In this document: piece by piece, positions 15,367 through 26,187 of the stretch
Layout of the letters: every line of letters begins with the position of its first letter
How positions within the stretch are numbered: the first letter of the stretch is position 1
NCBI RefSeq assembly: GCF_022698145.1
Contig: NZ_JALDAX010000005.1
Coordinates: 124,001-188,000 of the forward strand
Direction of reading: 5' to 3'
Length of the DNA stretch: 64,000 nucleotides
Origin: Streptomyces spinosisporus
GTDB lineage: Bacteria; Actinomycetota; Actinomycetes; Streptomycetales; Streptomycetaceae
The notes under the pieces: model-generated
What the model saw: only the letters and a program-made list of their open reading frames with translations
What the model was told of the DNA's origin: nothing
Databases searched by the model: none
Translations under genes and position numbers: made by a program

Positions 15367-16815
15367 GTGAGCGCCATTCGCCCGGCAGCCGTCGTCGTTC
15401 TCGCAGCGGGTGAGGGCACCCGTATGAAATCGGCCACACCCAAGGTCCTCCATGAGATCTGCGGACGCAGTCTCGTGGGCCATGTGCTCGCCGCCGCGCG
15501 TGAGTTGGAGCCCGAGAACCTCGTCGTCGTGGTCGGTCACGCGCGCGAGAAGGTGGGTGCGCATCTCGCCGAGATCGACCCGGCCGTACGCACTGCCGTG
15601 CAGGCCGAGCAGAACGGCACGGGGCACGCCGTACGGATCGCGCTCGAGGAGCTCGGCGGCAGCGTCGACGGAACGGTCGTCGTCGTGTGCGGCGACACCC
15701 CCCTGCTCACCGGCGGGACCCTGCGCGGCCTCGCCGCGACCCACGCGTCCGACGGCAACGCCGTGACGGTCCTCACCGCCGAGGTCCCGGACGCGACGGG
15801 CTACGGCCGGATCGTGCGCGACGAGAACACGGGTGCCGTCACCGAGATCGTCGAGCACAAGGACGCCACGGAGGCGCAGCGCGCCATCCGTGAGATCAAT
15901 TCGGGTGTCTTCGCGTTCGACGGGCAGTTGCTGGCGGATGCGTTGAAGAAGATCCGTACGGACAACAGTCAGGGCGAGGAGTACCTGACCGATGTGCTCG
16001 GCATTCTGCGGGAGGCCGGTCATCGCGTGGGTGCGTCGGTTGCCGGTGACCATCACGAGATCGCCGGGATCAACAACCGGGTGCAGTTGAGCGAGGCCCG
16101 GCGGATTCTCAACGACCGGTTGCTGACGTCCGCGATGCTGGCCGGCGTCACGGTCGTGGATCCGGCGACCACCTGGGTCGACGTCACCGTCACCTTCGAG
16201 CAGGACGCGATCGTTCACCCGGGCACGCAGCTGCACGGCTCCACGCATCTGGGTGAGGGTGCGGAGGTCGGGCCGAACAGCCGGCTGAAGGACACGCGGG
16301 TGGATGCCGGTGCGCGGGTGGACAACACGGTGGCCGACGGTGCGCATGTCGGGCCGCAGGCGACCGTGGGGCCCTTCGCCTATCTGCGGCCGGGTACGCG
16401 CCTTGGGCTGAAGGCGAAGGTGGGCACGTACGTCGAGACGAAGAACGCCTCGATCGGTGAGGGTACGAAGGTCCCGCATCTGTCCTATGTGGGTGACGCG
16501 ACGATCGGTGAGTACACCAACATCGGTGCGGCGAGCGTGTTCGTGAACTACGACGGGCAGGAGAAGCACCACACGACGGTGGGGTCGCATTGCCGTACGG
16601 GTTCGGACAATATGTTTGTGGCGCCTGTCACGATCGGGGACGGTGCGTACACCGCTGCCGGCTCCGTGATCACGAAGGATGTGCCGCCCGGTTCGCTGGC
16701 CGTGGCCCGCGGTCAGCAGCGGAATATCGAGGGTTGGGTGGCTCGTAAGCGTCCGGGGAGTGCCGCGGCGAAGGCGGCCGAGGCGACGGCCCGGCAGGGC
16801 GAGAGCGAAGACTGA
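15367..16815 (+). CDS. glmU: Bifunctional UDP-GlcNAc pyrophosphorylase / GlcN-1-P acetyltransferase
   Basis: The product is 482 aa, the usual actinobacterial length. It acetylates glucosamine-1-phosphate and joins it to UTP, making UDP-GlcNAc for peptidoglycan. The N-terminal uridylyltransferase domain starts with VLAAGEGTRMKS, and GTGHAV and CGDTPLL are nucleotide-binding motifs. The C-terminal half is a left-handed beta-helix of hexapeptide repeats with the acetyltransferase residues in YVETKNASIGEGTKVPHLSY. GTG 15367 is chosen because GAAGGG at 15354-15359 is well placed. prsA follows on the same strand. Confidence 0.97.
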   Translation: MSAIRPAAVVVLAAGEGTRMKSATPKVLHEICGRSLVGHVLAAARELEPENLVVVVGHAREKVGAHLAEIDPAVRTAVQAEQNGTGHAVRIALEELGGSVDGTVVVVCGDTPLLTGGTLRGLAATHASDGNAVTVLTAEVPDATGYGRIVRDENTGAVTEIVEHKDATEAQRAIREINSGVFAFDGQLLADALKKIRTDNSQGEEYLTDVLGILREAGHRVGASVAGDHHEIAGINNRVQLSEARRILNDRLLTSAMLAGVTVVDPATTWVDVTVTFEQDAIVHPGTQLHGSTHLGEGAEVGPNSRLKDTRVDAGARVDNTVADGAHVGPQATVGPFAYLRPGTRLGLKAKVGTYVETKNASIGEGTKVPHLSYVGDATIGEYTNIGAASVFVNYDGQEKHHTTVGSHCRTGSDNMFVAPVTIGDGAYTAAGSVITKDVPPGSLAVARGQQRNIEGWVARKRPGSAAAKAAEATARQGESED

Positions 16816-16930
16816 CCGGATTCGGGTGCGTCAAAGTCGGCGTACCGTGATATCTGCACACAGCCGTACCGCCACCAGCTGTGACATCGCGTACGGCCCC
16901 CAGCTGAGACACCTCTGAGGAGACAGTGCT

Positions 16931-17905
16931 GTGACCGGGATCAAGACGACCGGCGAGAAGAAGATGATGTTCTTCTCCGGCCGCGCCCACCCCGAGCTTG
17001 CCGAGGAGGTCGCCCACCAGCTGGGTGTCGGGGTCGTTCCGACGAAGGCCTTCGACTTCGCCAACGGTGAGATCTATGTGCGGTATCAGGAGTCGGCGCG
17101 TGGTGCGGACTGTTTCCTGATCCAGAGCCATACGGCTCCGATCAACAAGTGGATCATGGAGCAGTTGATCATGATCGACGCGTTGAAGCGTGCGTCGGCG
17201 CGCTCCATCACGGTCATCGTGCCGTTCTACGGTTACGCGCGGCAGGACAAGAAGCACCGTGGTCGTGAACCGATTTCGGCGCGTCTGGTCGCGGATCTGA
17301 TGAAGACGGCGGGTGCGGACCGGATTTTGACGGTGGATCTGCACACGGATCAGATTCAGGGTTTCTTCGACGGTCCGGTGGATCATCTCTTCGCGCTGCC
17401 GCTGCTGGCGGACTATGTGGGGGCGAAGGTCGACCGGGACAAGTTGACGGTGGTGTCGCCGGACGCGGGTCGGGTGCGGGTCGCGGACCGCTGGTGCGAC
17501 CGGTTGGGTGCGCCGCTGGCGATCGTGCACAAGCGCCGGGACAAGGACATCGCGAACCAGGTCACCGTGCATGAGGTGGTCGGTGAGGTGAAGGGGCGTG
17601 TGTGCGTCCTGGTCGACGACATGATCGACACGGGTGGCACGATCTGTGCGGCCGCGGACGCCCTTTTCGCGCATGGTGCGGAGGACGTGATCGTGACGGC
17701 GACGCATGGTGTGCTGTCGGGTCCGGCGGCGGATCGGCTCAAGAACTCGAAGGTGAGCGAGTTCGTCTTCACCAATACGCTGCCGACGCCGAGTGAGCTG
17801 GAGCTGGACAAGATCACGGTGTTGTCGATCGCTCCGACGATCGCGAGTGCGGTGCGTGAGGTGTTCGAGGATGGTTCGGTGACGAGCCTGTTCGACGAGC
17901 AGTGA
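16931..17905 (+). CDS. prsA: Ribose-phosphate pyrophosphokinase
   Basis: The product is 324 aa. It makes PRPP from ribose-5-phosphate and ATP for purine, pyrimidine, His and Trp synthesis. GYARQDKKHRGREPISARL is the ATP and catalytic loop, DLHTDQIQGFF is the metal-binding region, and VLVDDMIDTGGTI is the PRPP-binding motif. GTG 16931 lies 7 bases after GAGGAGA. The glmU-prs order is widely conserved because both feed wall and nucleotide synthesis. Confidence 0.96.
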   Translation: MTGIKTTGEKKMMFFSGRAHPELAEEVAHQLGVGVVPTKAFDFANGEIYVRYQESARGADCFLIQSHTAPINKWIMEQLIMIDALKRASARSITVIVPFYGYARQDKKHRGREPISARLVADLMKTAGADRILTVDLHTDQIQGFFDGPVDHLFALPLLADYVGAKVDRDKLTVVSPDAGRVRVADRWCDRLGAPLAIVHKRRDKDIANQVTVHEVVGEVKGRVCVLVDDMIDTGGTICAAADALFAHGAEDVIVTATHGVLSGPAADRLKNSKVSEFVFTNTLPTPSELELDKITVLSIAPTIASAVREVFEDGSVTSLFDEQ

Positions 17906-17950
17906 GCCGCCGCATGCGGTTTAACGCTTCTGCATGATCGATTTTTCTGT

Positions 17951-17998
17951 GGCCTCCCGCGCCGAGTAGACTTCCCCAGTTGCTCGGCGAGGGAGGCC
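17951..17998 (+). promoter_or_regulatory. Long hairpin in the rplY upstream region, possible mRNA leader
   Basis: A 16-bp inverted repeat with one mismatch (17951-17966 and 17983-17998) has a 16-base loop and lies about 105 bases before the rplY start. It has no T-tract. A TAGACT hexamer at 17967-17972 in the loop could be a -10 box, in which case only the right arm is transcribed. Alternatives are an autoregulatory L25 leader or the prsA terminator. Confidence 0.4.
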
Positions 17999-18104
17999 GT
18001 CTCGTTCCGCGAGGTCGGCTGTCCGTTATCGACGCGCTCTTCGTAGCAGGCCGTTCGTGGCCGGGTGACCACGTCCGTTCCTGATTTTTCTACGAGGAGT
18101 GATC

Positions 18105-18704
18105 ATGTCCGAGGTGAAGCTCACCGCCGAGACGCGCACCGAGTTCGGCAAGGGTGCCGCCCGCCGTATCCGCCGTGACAGCAAGGTGCCCGGTGTGCTG
18201 TACGGCCACGGTTCCGACCCGCTGCACCTGACCCTTCCGGGTCACGACCTGCTGCTCGCGCTGCGTACGCCGAACGTCCTGATCTCCCTGGACATCGACG
18301 GCAAGACCAACGAGCTGGCGATCCCGAAGTCCGTGCAGCGCGACCCGATCAAGGGCTTCCTGGAGCACGTGGACCTGCTGCTGGTCAAGCGCGGCGAGAA
18401 GGTCACGGTCGAGATCCCGGTGCACACCGAGGGCGAGCTGGCCCCGGGTGGCTACCTGCTGGAGCACGTCCTGAACGCGCTGCCGGTCGAGGCCGAGGCC
18501 ACGCACATCCCCGAGTCCGTCACGGTCTCCATCGAGGGCCTGGAGGCGGGTGCCTCCATCCACGCCAAGGACATCACGCTGCCGTCCGGCGCGACGCTGG
18601 CCGTGGACGAGGACGCCGTCGTGCTGCAGGTTCTGGCCGCGCAGGCCGAGGAGGCCGGCGAGGGCGAGGAGGCCGCGGAGGGCGACGAGGTCGCCGAGGC
18701 CTGA
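18105..18704 (+). CDS. rplY: 50S ribosomal protein L25 / general stress protein CTC
   Basis: The product is 199 aa. The N-terminal L25 domain (about 1-95, TRTEFGKGAARRIRRDSKVPGVLYG) binds 5S rRNA. The C-terminal TL5/CTC beta domain (96-185) and an acidic tail rich in Glu and Ala follow. This long CTC form is the norm in actinobacteria. ATG 18105 has GAGGAG at 18094-18099. The upstream GTG at 18099 overlaps that ribosome site and is unlikely. Confidence 0.95.
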   Translation: MSEVKLTAETRTEFGKGAARRIRRDSKVPGVLYGHGSDPLHLTLPGHDLLLALRTPNVLISLDIDGKTNELAIPKSVQRDPIKGFLEHVDLLLVKRGEKVTVEIPVHTEGELAPGGYLLEHVLNALPVEAEATHIPESVTVSIEGLEAGASIHAKDITLPSGATLAVDEDAVVLQVLAAQAEEAGEGEEAAEGDEVAEA

Positions 18705-18791
18705 TCCTCACCCGTTTCGTCGTTCGTCAGCCGCTGCTTCCGGTCGTTCATGGCCGGGGCGGCGGCTGGCGCGTATCAAGGAGACATGGAC

Positions 18792-19388
18792 GTGAGCACC
18801 CCCGTGGGCGGCCCCTGGCTGGTCGTCGGTCTCGGTAATCCGGGGCCCGAGTACGCCCGGAACCGGCACAACGTCGGGTTCATGGTGGCCGATCTGCTGG
18901 CCGAGCGGATCGGGGGGAGGTTCAAGCGTGCGGGCAAGGCGCAGGCGCAGGTCGTGGAGGGGCGGATCGGGCCGCCGGGGCCGGCGAACCGGCGTGTGGT
19001 GCTCGCCAAGCCGATGTCGTACATGAATCTGTCCGGTGGTCCGGTGAACGCGCTGCGGGACTTCTACAAGGTGCCGGTGGCGAATGTCGTGGCCGTGCAT
19101 GACGAACTGGACATCGACTACGGCACGTTGCGGCTGAAGCTCGGTGGTGGGGACAACGGGCACAACGGTCTGAAGTCGATGACGAAGGCGATGGGCGCGG
19201 ACTATCACCGGGTGCGGTTCGGGATCGGGCGGCCGCCGGGGCGGATGCAGGTGGCGGACTTCGTGCTGAAGGATTTCTCGGCCGCGGAGCGCAAGGAGCT
19301 GGACTATTTCGTGGACCGGGCGGCGGATGCGGTGGAGTGTCTGGTGATCGAGGGGTTGGAGCGGGCGCAAAGCACGTACAACTCCTGA
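18792..19388 (+). CDS. pth: Peptidyl-tRNA hydrolase
   Basis: The product is 198 aa. It releases peptides from stalled peptidyl-tRNA so the tRNA can be reused. Family motifs are [21 protein letters not shown] with the catalytic His, [10 protein letters not shown], and [19 protein letters not shown] with the catalytic Asp. I prefer GTG 18792, 8 bases after AAGGAG. The in-frame ATG at 18786 is only 2 bases from the same site. Pairing of rplY and pth is typical in bacteria. Confidence 0.93.
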   Translation: MSTPVGGPWLVVGLGNPGPEYARNRHNVGFMVADLLAERIGGRFKRAGKAQAQVVEGRIGPPGPANRRVVLAKPMSYMNLSGGPVNALRDFYKVPVANVVAVHDELDIDYGTLRLKLGGGDNGHNGLKSMTKAMGADYHRVRFGIGRPPGRMQVADFVLKDFSAAERKELDYFVDRAADAVECLVIEGLERAQSTYNS

Positions 19389-19430
19389 CTTGTCGCCCGG
19401 TCGAGTTGACCGTTCGCAGGGGCATGGCCA

Positions 19431-19934
19431 ATGATCCCGGCCATGTCCGCCTCTGCCCGTTCCTCCCGCCAGGCCTCGGTCGCCGCGCTGCGGTTCGGGC
19501 GGCTCGCGGCGATGGGTGCGGTGGCGGCGCTGATTCTGATCGCCGGGGTGTGGGGGTCGTGGAAGACGGCGCCGTACGTGATGCTCACCAAGGGGCGGGA
19601 GCGCGGCACGATCGAGGTGACCCGGTGCGAGGGTGACGTCTGCACGGGCCCGTTCACCCCGTCCTCGCCCGGCGCTTCGGTTCCCGACCGGGTCGTCATC
19701 GAGAAGACGGTCGCGGTGCGCAAGGGGCGGACGTACGCGGTGGTGATGAAGCCGGGCGGTGAGGTGGCCGTCCGGTCGGGTCCGGCCGGGGTGCTGTACG
19801 CGTGGGTGCCGATGGGCGGTGCGCTGCTGCTCGCGTCGGTGGTCGTGGCGGGCGGGCTGCGCAGGACGCGGGTCGCGTGGGTGATGGCGTTGTCCGGTGC
19901 GGCGCTGCTCACGGCGGCTTTTGCGGCGCTGTGA
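19431..19934 (+). CDS. Small two-span membrane protein of unknown function
   Basis: The product is 167 aa. One membrane segment at about residues 27-43 and one or two more at 120-165 flank an extracytoplasmic stretch (45-115) containing a single Cys pair, RCEGDVC. I recognise no catalytic motif. AGGGG sits 8 bases before the ATG. Homologues appear to be confined to Streptomyces and relatives, but this is from memory. Confidence 0.75.
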   Translation: MIPAMSASARSSRQASVAALRFGRLAAMGAVAALILIAGVWGSWKTAPYVMLTKGRERGTIEVTRCEGDVCTGPFTPSSPGASVPDRVVIEKTVAVRKGRTYAVVMKPGGEVAVRSGPAGVLYAWVPMGGALLLASVVVAGGLRRTRVAWVMALSGAALLTAAFAAL

Positions 19935-20057
19935 TGTCTTTCTCCGTTCTCCACGTTCGCGGAGAAACTGAGTGTTCTCCGTTCGTGATTGACCTTTGGT
20001 CAGTGCCGGCTGGAAGCTGAGCCGCCCCCTCCACATCTTCCCTTTCGGCACTCGAAG

Positions 20058-20717
20058 ATGGACTACCCCATGCGTACCCTCTCTCGCTTCGGCGCCCTGT
20101 CCGCCGTCGCCGCGGCCGCGCTGCTCTGCGCCCCCGTCGCCGCTCACGCCACCGCGCCCGGTGACAACGGCACGGTGAAGATCCACGACGCGAAGACCGG
20201 CGACGAGCTGCGGCGCAACGAGCCGCACGTCTGCACGTTCTACCTGGACGCCTTCGGCTTCGACGGCGTCCAGCAGGTCGACTGGCACATCGAGGCCTGG
20301 GCGCCGACCGCCCACACCAAGGGCGAGACGGTGAAGACCGGCGCCCTCACGCTCGACGCCGAGGGCCACGGCCGTACGGAGAACCTGTCGCTGCCCGACG
20401 GCCACTACAAGCTGTTCTGGAACTTCGATGGTGAGAAGGGGTCCGCCAAGCACAAGGTCTTCTGGACGGACTGCGGCACCTCGCAGGGCGGCGGCTCGAC
20501 GCCCGCGCCGTCCGCGTCGGCGCCGTCCCCGTCCGCCCAGGGGTCCGAGGCGCCCGCACCCTCCGCGTCTGCGTCCGCCTCGCCGTCGGCCCAGGGCGGT
20601 GGCTCCGGTGATCTCGCCGAGACGGGCAACGGCGCCCCGGTGGGTCTGCTGGCCGGGCTGGCGGCCGCGCTGGTGGCGGGCGGCGGCTACCTGGTGGCCA
20701 GGCGGCGCCGGGCCTGA
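20058..20717 (+). CDS. Sortase-anchored surface protein with LAETG sorting signal
   Basis: The product is 219 aa. A signal peptide (ALSAVAAAALLCAPVAAHA) ends near residue 32. The middle domain (35-135) has two Cys (HVCTF and FWTDC) that may form a disulfide. A Ser/Pro/Ala-rich wall-spanning stretch follows, then LAETG, a hydrophobic helix and the basic tail RRRRA. LAxTG is the motif used by Streptomyces class E sortases, so this protein should be covalently attached to peptidoglycan. ATG 20070 is an equally possible start. Ligand or role is unknown. Confidence 0.85.
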   Translation: MDYPMRTLSRFGALSAVAAAALLCAPVAAHATAPGDNGTVKIHDAKTGDELRRNEPHVCTFYLDAFGFDGVQQVDWHIEAWAPTAHTKGETVKTGALTLDAEGHGRTENLSLPDGHYKLFWNFDGEKGSAKHKVFWTDCGTSQGGGSTPAPSASAPSPSAQGSEAPAPSASASASPSAQGGGSGDLAETGNGAPVGLLAGLAAALVAGGGYLVARRRRA

Positions 20718-20731
20718 CGTATCCAGCGCAC

Positions 20732-20782
20732 CACACAGGGGTGCCCCCGGGCTCGTACGAAGCCCGGGGGCACCCGTGTGTG
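20732..20782. terminator. Bidirectional hairpin terminator
   Basis: A 22-bp inverted repeat (20732-20753 and 20761-20782, one mismatch) with a 7-base loop lies between the convergent surface-protein gene and ppc. Confidence 0.85.
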
Positions 20783-20790
20783 CGGGGGTG

Positions 20791-23532
<2,742 letters not shown>

Positions 23533-23842
23533 AGGTGCGGCTCCTTGCAGTGTTGAAGCTCGTCCGGAGGGGGAACCCGGCACTGCGGGCCGCGCGGCGA
23601 GCGCCGCATACGACCCTGTCATCCGGGAAATGAATCAGAGCGGACCGCGCTGTCCGACCAACTCCAGGATAGGTGTCCATGCGGACGCGCAGAATTTTGG
23701 GCTCTTGCCGTCGGGCGACTCGCTGCCATACTTACGACGCCGTAGGTTACGGAACCGTAGGGACCGTTGTAACGGGACCTGGGCACGGTTCCCGCAGCCG
23801 ACCCGGCATCTGCCTCCACCCTCGACCCCACAGGGGACGCCC
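23533..23842. promoter_or_regulatory. ppc/desaturase divergent region with three inverted repeats
   Basis: This gap of 310 bases holds no gene. Near its right side are three short inverted repeats: CCGTA-GGT-TACGG at 23740-23752, TACGG-AA-CCGTA at 23748-23759 (sharing TACGG with the first), and CCGTT-GT-AACGG at 23764-23775. They lie 70-100 bases before the desaturase start and are good candidate operators for the TetR regulator encoded in the same operon. Confidence 0.55.
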
Positions 23843-24850
23843 ATGACCACAAGTTCCGATGTGATCGACGACGCCCCGCAGGCGAACGACACCTCGGTCG
23901 CCTCGGCCACCCTGGGCGGCGAGAAGAAGCGGTCGATCGAACAGCTCGCGCTCCTGCTCTTCATCGTCGTCCCGTTCATCGCACTCGTCGCCGCGGTTCC
24001 ACTGGCCTGGGGCTGGGGCGTGAGCTGGCTCGACCTGGGCCTGCTGGTGTTCTTCTACTACCTCGGCTGTCACGGCATCACGATCGGTTTCCACCGCTAC
24101 TTCACCCATGGCTCGTTCAAGGCGAAGCGGCCGCTCAGGATCGCGCTGGCGATCGCGGGCTCCATGGCCGTGGAGGGGCCGATCGTGCGGTGGGTGGCCG
24201 ATCACCGCAAGCACCACAAGTTCTCCGACGCGGAGGGCGACCCGCACTCCCCGTGGCGGTTCGGCGAGACCCTCCCGGCGCTGATGAAGGGCCTGTGGTG
24301 GGCGCACATCGGCTGGATGTTCGACGAGGAGCAGACGCCTCAGGACAAGTACGCCCCGGACCTGATCAAGGATCCGGCGATCCGCGCGATCTCCCGGCAG
24401 TTCGTCTACTGGACGAGCCTCTCGCTGGCCCTGCCCGCCCTGATCGGCGGTCTGGTCACCTGGTCGTGGTGGGGTGCGTTCACCGGGTTCTTCTGGGGGT
24501 CCCTCGTCCGGGTGGCTCTGCTGCACCATGTGACGTGGTCGATCAACTCGATCTGCCACGCGGTCGGCAAGCGGCCCTTCAAGTCGCGGGACCGCTCGGG
24601 CAACGTGTGGTGGCTGGCCGTGCTCTCCTGCGGCGAGTCCTGGCACAACCTGCACCACGCCGACCCGACCTCCGCGCGGCACGGTGTGGAGCGCTGGCAG
24701 CTGGACTCCTCGGCGCGGATCATCCGCTGGTGCGAGCAGCTCGGCTGGGCGTACGACGTGCGCTGGCCGTCACGCTCACGTATCGATTCACGCCGTAAGA
24801 CCGGCGAAGAGGGCTCAGGGCGCCGGAAGGAGACCGCCGAGGCGGCATGA
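23843..24850 (+). CDS. Fatty acyl-CoA desaturase (delta-9 type)
   Basis: The product is 335 aa. It is a membrane di-iron desaturase that puts a double bond into fatty acyl chains. The three His boxes are HRYFTH, HRKHH and HNLHH, with membrane segments at about 35-80 and 185-225. The 25-residue N-terminus and the basic C-terminus are variable. Its stop overlaps the start of the TetR gene (ATGA), so enzyme and regulator are co-transcribed. Confidence 0.95.
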   Translation: MTTSSDVIDDAPQANDTSVASATLGGEKKRSIEQLALLLFIVVPFIALVAAVPLAWGWGVSWLDLGLLVFFYYLGCHGITIGFHRYFTHGSFKAKRPLRIALAIAGSMAVEGPIVRWVADHRKHHKFSDAEGDPHSPWRFGETLPALMKGLWWAHIGWMFDEEQTPQDKYAPDLIKDPAIRAISRQFVYWTSLSLALPALIGGLVTWSWWGAFTGFFWGSLVRVALLHHVTWSINSICHAVGKRPFKSRDRSGNVWWLAVLSCGESWHNLHHADPTSARHGVERWQLDSSARIIRWCEQLGWAYDVRWPSRSRIDSRRKTGEEGSGRRKETAEAA

Positions 24851-25524
24851 TTGACGCCGTGGCGACCGATCCGAGCAGCACCCCGAGCAATGAGAAGCCG
24901 AGGCGGGCGCGCCGTACCCGGATGACGGGCGCCGAGCGACGCCAGCAGCTGCTGGAGATCGGTCGCACCCTGTTCGCCGCCAAGGGGTTCGAGGGCACGT
25001 CGGTGGAGGAGATCGCGGCGAAGGCCGGGGTCTCCAAGCCGGTGGTCTACGAGCACTTCGGCGGCAAGGAGGGGCTGTACGCGGTGGTGGTGGACCGTGA
25101 GATGCGGCGCCTGCTGGACATGGTGACCAGTTCGCTGACCGCCGGGCACCCCCGCGAGCTGTGCGAGCAGGCGGCGTTCGCGCTGCTGGACTACATCGAG
25201 GAGTCCACGGACGGCTTCCGCATCCTGGTCCGTGACTCGCCCATCCCGCAGTCGACGGGGTCCTTCGCGTCGCTGATCTCGGACATCGCGACCCAGGTGG
25301 AGGACATTCTGGGCCGTGAGTTCAAGAGCCGCGGCTTCGATCCCAAGCTGGCGCCGCTGTACGCGCAGGCGCTGGTGGGCATGGTGGCCCTGACCGGTCA
25401 GTGGTGGCTGGACGTGCGCCGGCCGAAGAAGGCGGAGGTCGCCGCGCACCTGGTGAACCTGGCGTGGCACGGGCTGGACGGGCTGGAGGCGAAGCCGCAT
25501 CTGATAGGGCGCCGGAAGAACTGA
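24847..25524 (+). CDS. TetR-family regulator, probable controller of the desaturase
   Basis: The product is 225 aa. The DNA-binding helix-turn-helix is VEEIAAKAGVSKPVVYEHFG at about residues 58-77, and the rest is a helical ligand domain. Overlap with the desaturase gene and three inverted repeats upstream of the operon suggest autoregulated control of membrane fluidity, perhaps sensing acyl-CoA. The ligand is inferred. The in-frame GTG at 24859 is another possible start. Confidence 0.9.
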   Translation: MIDAVATDPSSTPSNEKPRRARRTRMTGAERRQQLLEIGRTLFAAKGFEGTSVEEIAAKAGVSKPVVYEHFGGKEGLYAVVVDREMRRLLDMVTSSLTAGHPRELCEQAAFALLDYIEESTDGFRILVRDSPIPQSTGSFASLISDIATQVEDILGREFKSRGFDPKLAPLYAQALVGMVALTGQWWLDVRRPKKAEVAAHLVNLAWHGLDGLEAKPHLIGRRKN

Positions 25525-25536
25525 TTCCGGCGCCCT
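25506..25536. terminator. Hairpin terminator overlapping the TetR stop
   Basis: A perfect 12-bp inverted repeat AGGGCGCCGGAA / TTCCGGCGCCCT (25506-25517 and 25525-25536) has a 7-base loop that contains the TetR stop codon. It lies between convergent genes. Confidence 0.75.
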
Positions 25537-25561
25537 CGGGCAGTAACACGTTCAGTGCCGC

Positions 25562-25735
25562 TCAGTGCTTGAAGGTGTCCTTCCCCTTCTCCTTGGCCTG
25601 GCGGGCGTCGCCCTTCATCTGGTCGGCCTTGCCTTCGGCGGTCATCCGCTCGTTGCCGACCATCTTGCCCATGGCTTCCTTGGCCTTGCCCTTCATCTGT
25701 TCCTTCTTGGCCCGGCCCTTTTCTTCCTTCGCCAC
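25562..25735 (-). CDS. CsbD-like stress protein
   Basis: The product is 57 aa, highly charged and rich in Lys, Gly, Ala and Met. It has the CsbD repeat pattern (GKAKEAMGKMVGNERMTAEG, then GKADQMKGDARQAKEK). CsbD proteins are small, probably disordered, and are induced by general stress in many bacteria; biochemical role is unknown. GTG 25735 is preferred because GGGGAG lies 9 bases upstream. A TTG at 25744 is too close to that site. Confidence 0.9.
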   Translation of the reverse strand: MAKEEKGRAKKEQMKGKAKEAMGKMVGNERMTAEGKADQMKGDARQAKEKGKDTFKH

Positions 25736-25814
25736 GTCGCTCAACTCCCCAAGAGGCTAGATGTCGGTCTCACCGCAACGGGTGACCGGCCGACGCCCCC
25801 TCAAACCGCGCCGT

Positions 25815-26183
25815 TCAGGCCGCGCCCAGCGGCTCCAGGAACTCCAGGCGGTTGCCGACCGGGTCGTAGGAGTAGAACCGCCGGTACCCGGGCAGGTTCT
25901 CGTCCCACTGCACCGGCGCCCCATGGGCCCGGAGCCGGGCGGCGTAGTGCTCGATGCCGGTGACGCGCAGCCCCGGGTGGGCCTTTCTCGTCGGGCGGAA
26001 GTCCTCCTCGACCCCCAGGTGGACCTGCGCGGTGCCCGACTGGAACCAGCAGCCTCCGCGGGCCGCGAGCGGATGCGGCTTGGGCAGCTCGCTCATGGCG
26101 AGGACGTCGACGTAGTACGCCCGCAGCCGGTCCTCCGAGCCGGGCGGTGCGGCCAGTTGGACGTGGTCGACTGCCGTGATCAT
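25815..26183 (-). CDS. VOC/glyoxalase-fold protein
   Basis: The product is 122 aa, a single VOC domain of paired beta-alpha-beta-beta-beta units: ITAVDHVQLAAPPGSEDRLR, GCWFQSGTAQVHLGVE, GIEHYAARLRAHG and FYSYDPVGNRLEFLEP. The His in VDHVQ, the His in VHLGVE and the final Glu are placed like metal ligands. Reaction is unknown. It starts 4 bases after the Tam-type methyltransferase stop, with AAGGAGG upstream, so the two are co-transcribed. Confidence 0.85.
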   Translation of the reverse strand: MITAVDHVQLAAPPGSEDRLRAYYVDVLAMSELPKPHPLAARGGCWFQSGTAQVHLGVEEDFRPTRKAHPGLRVTGIEHYAARLRAHGAPVQWDENLPGYRRFYSYDPVGNRLEFLEPLGAA

Positions 26184-26187
26184 CTGG

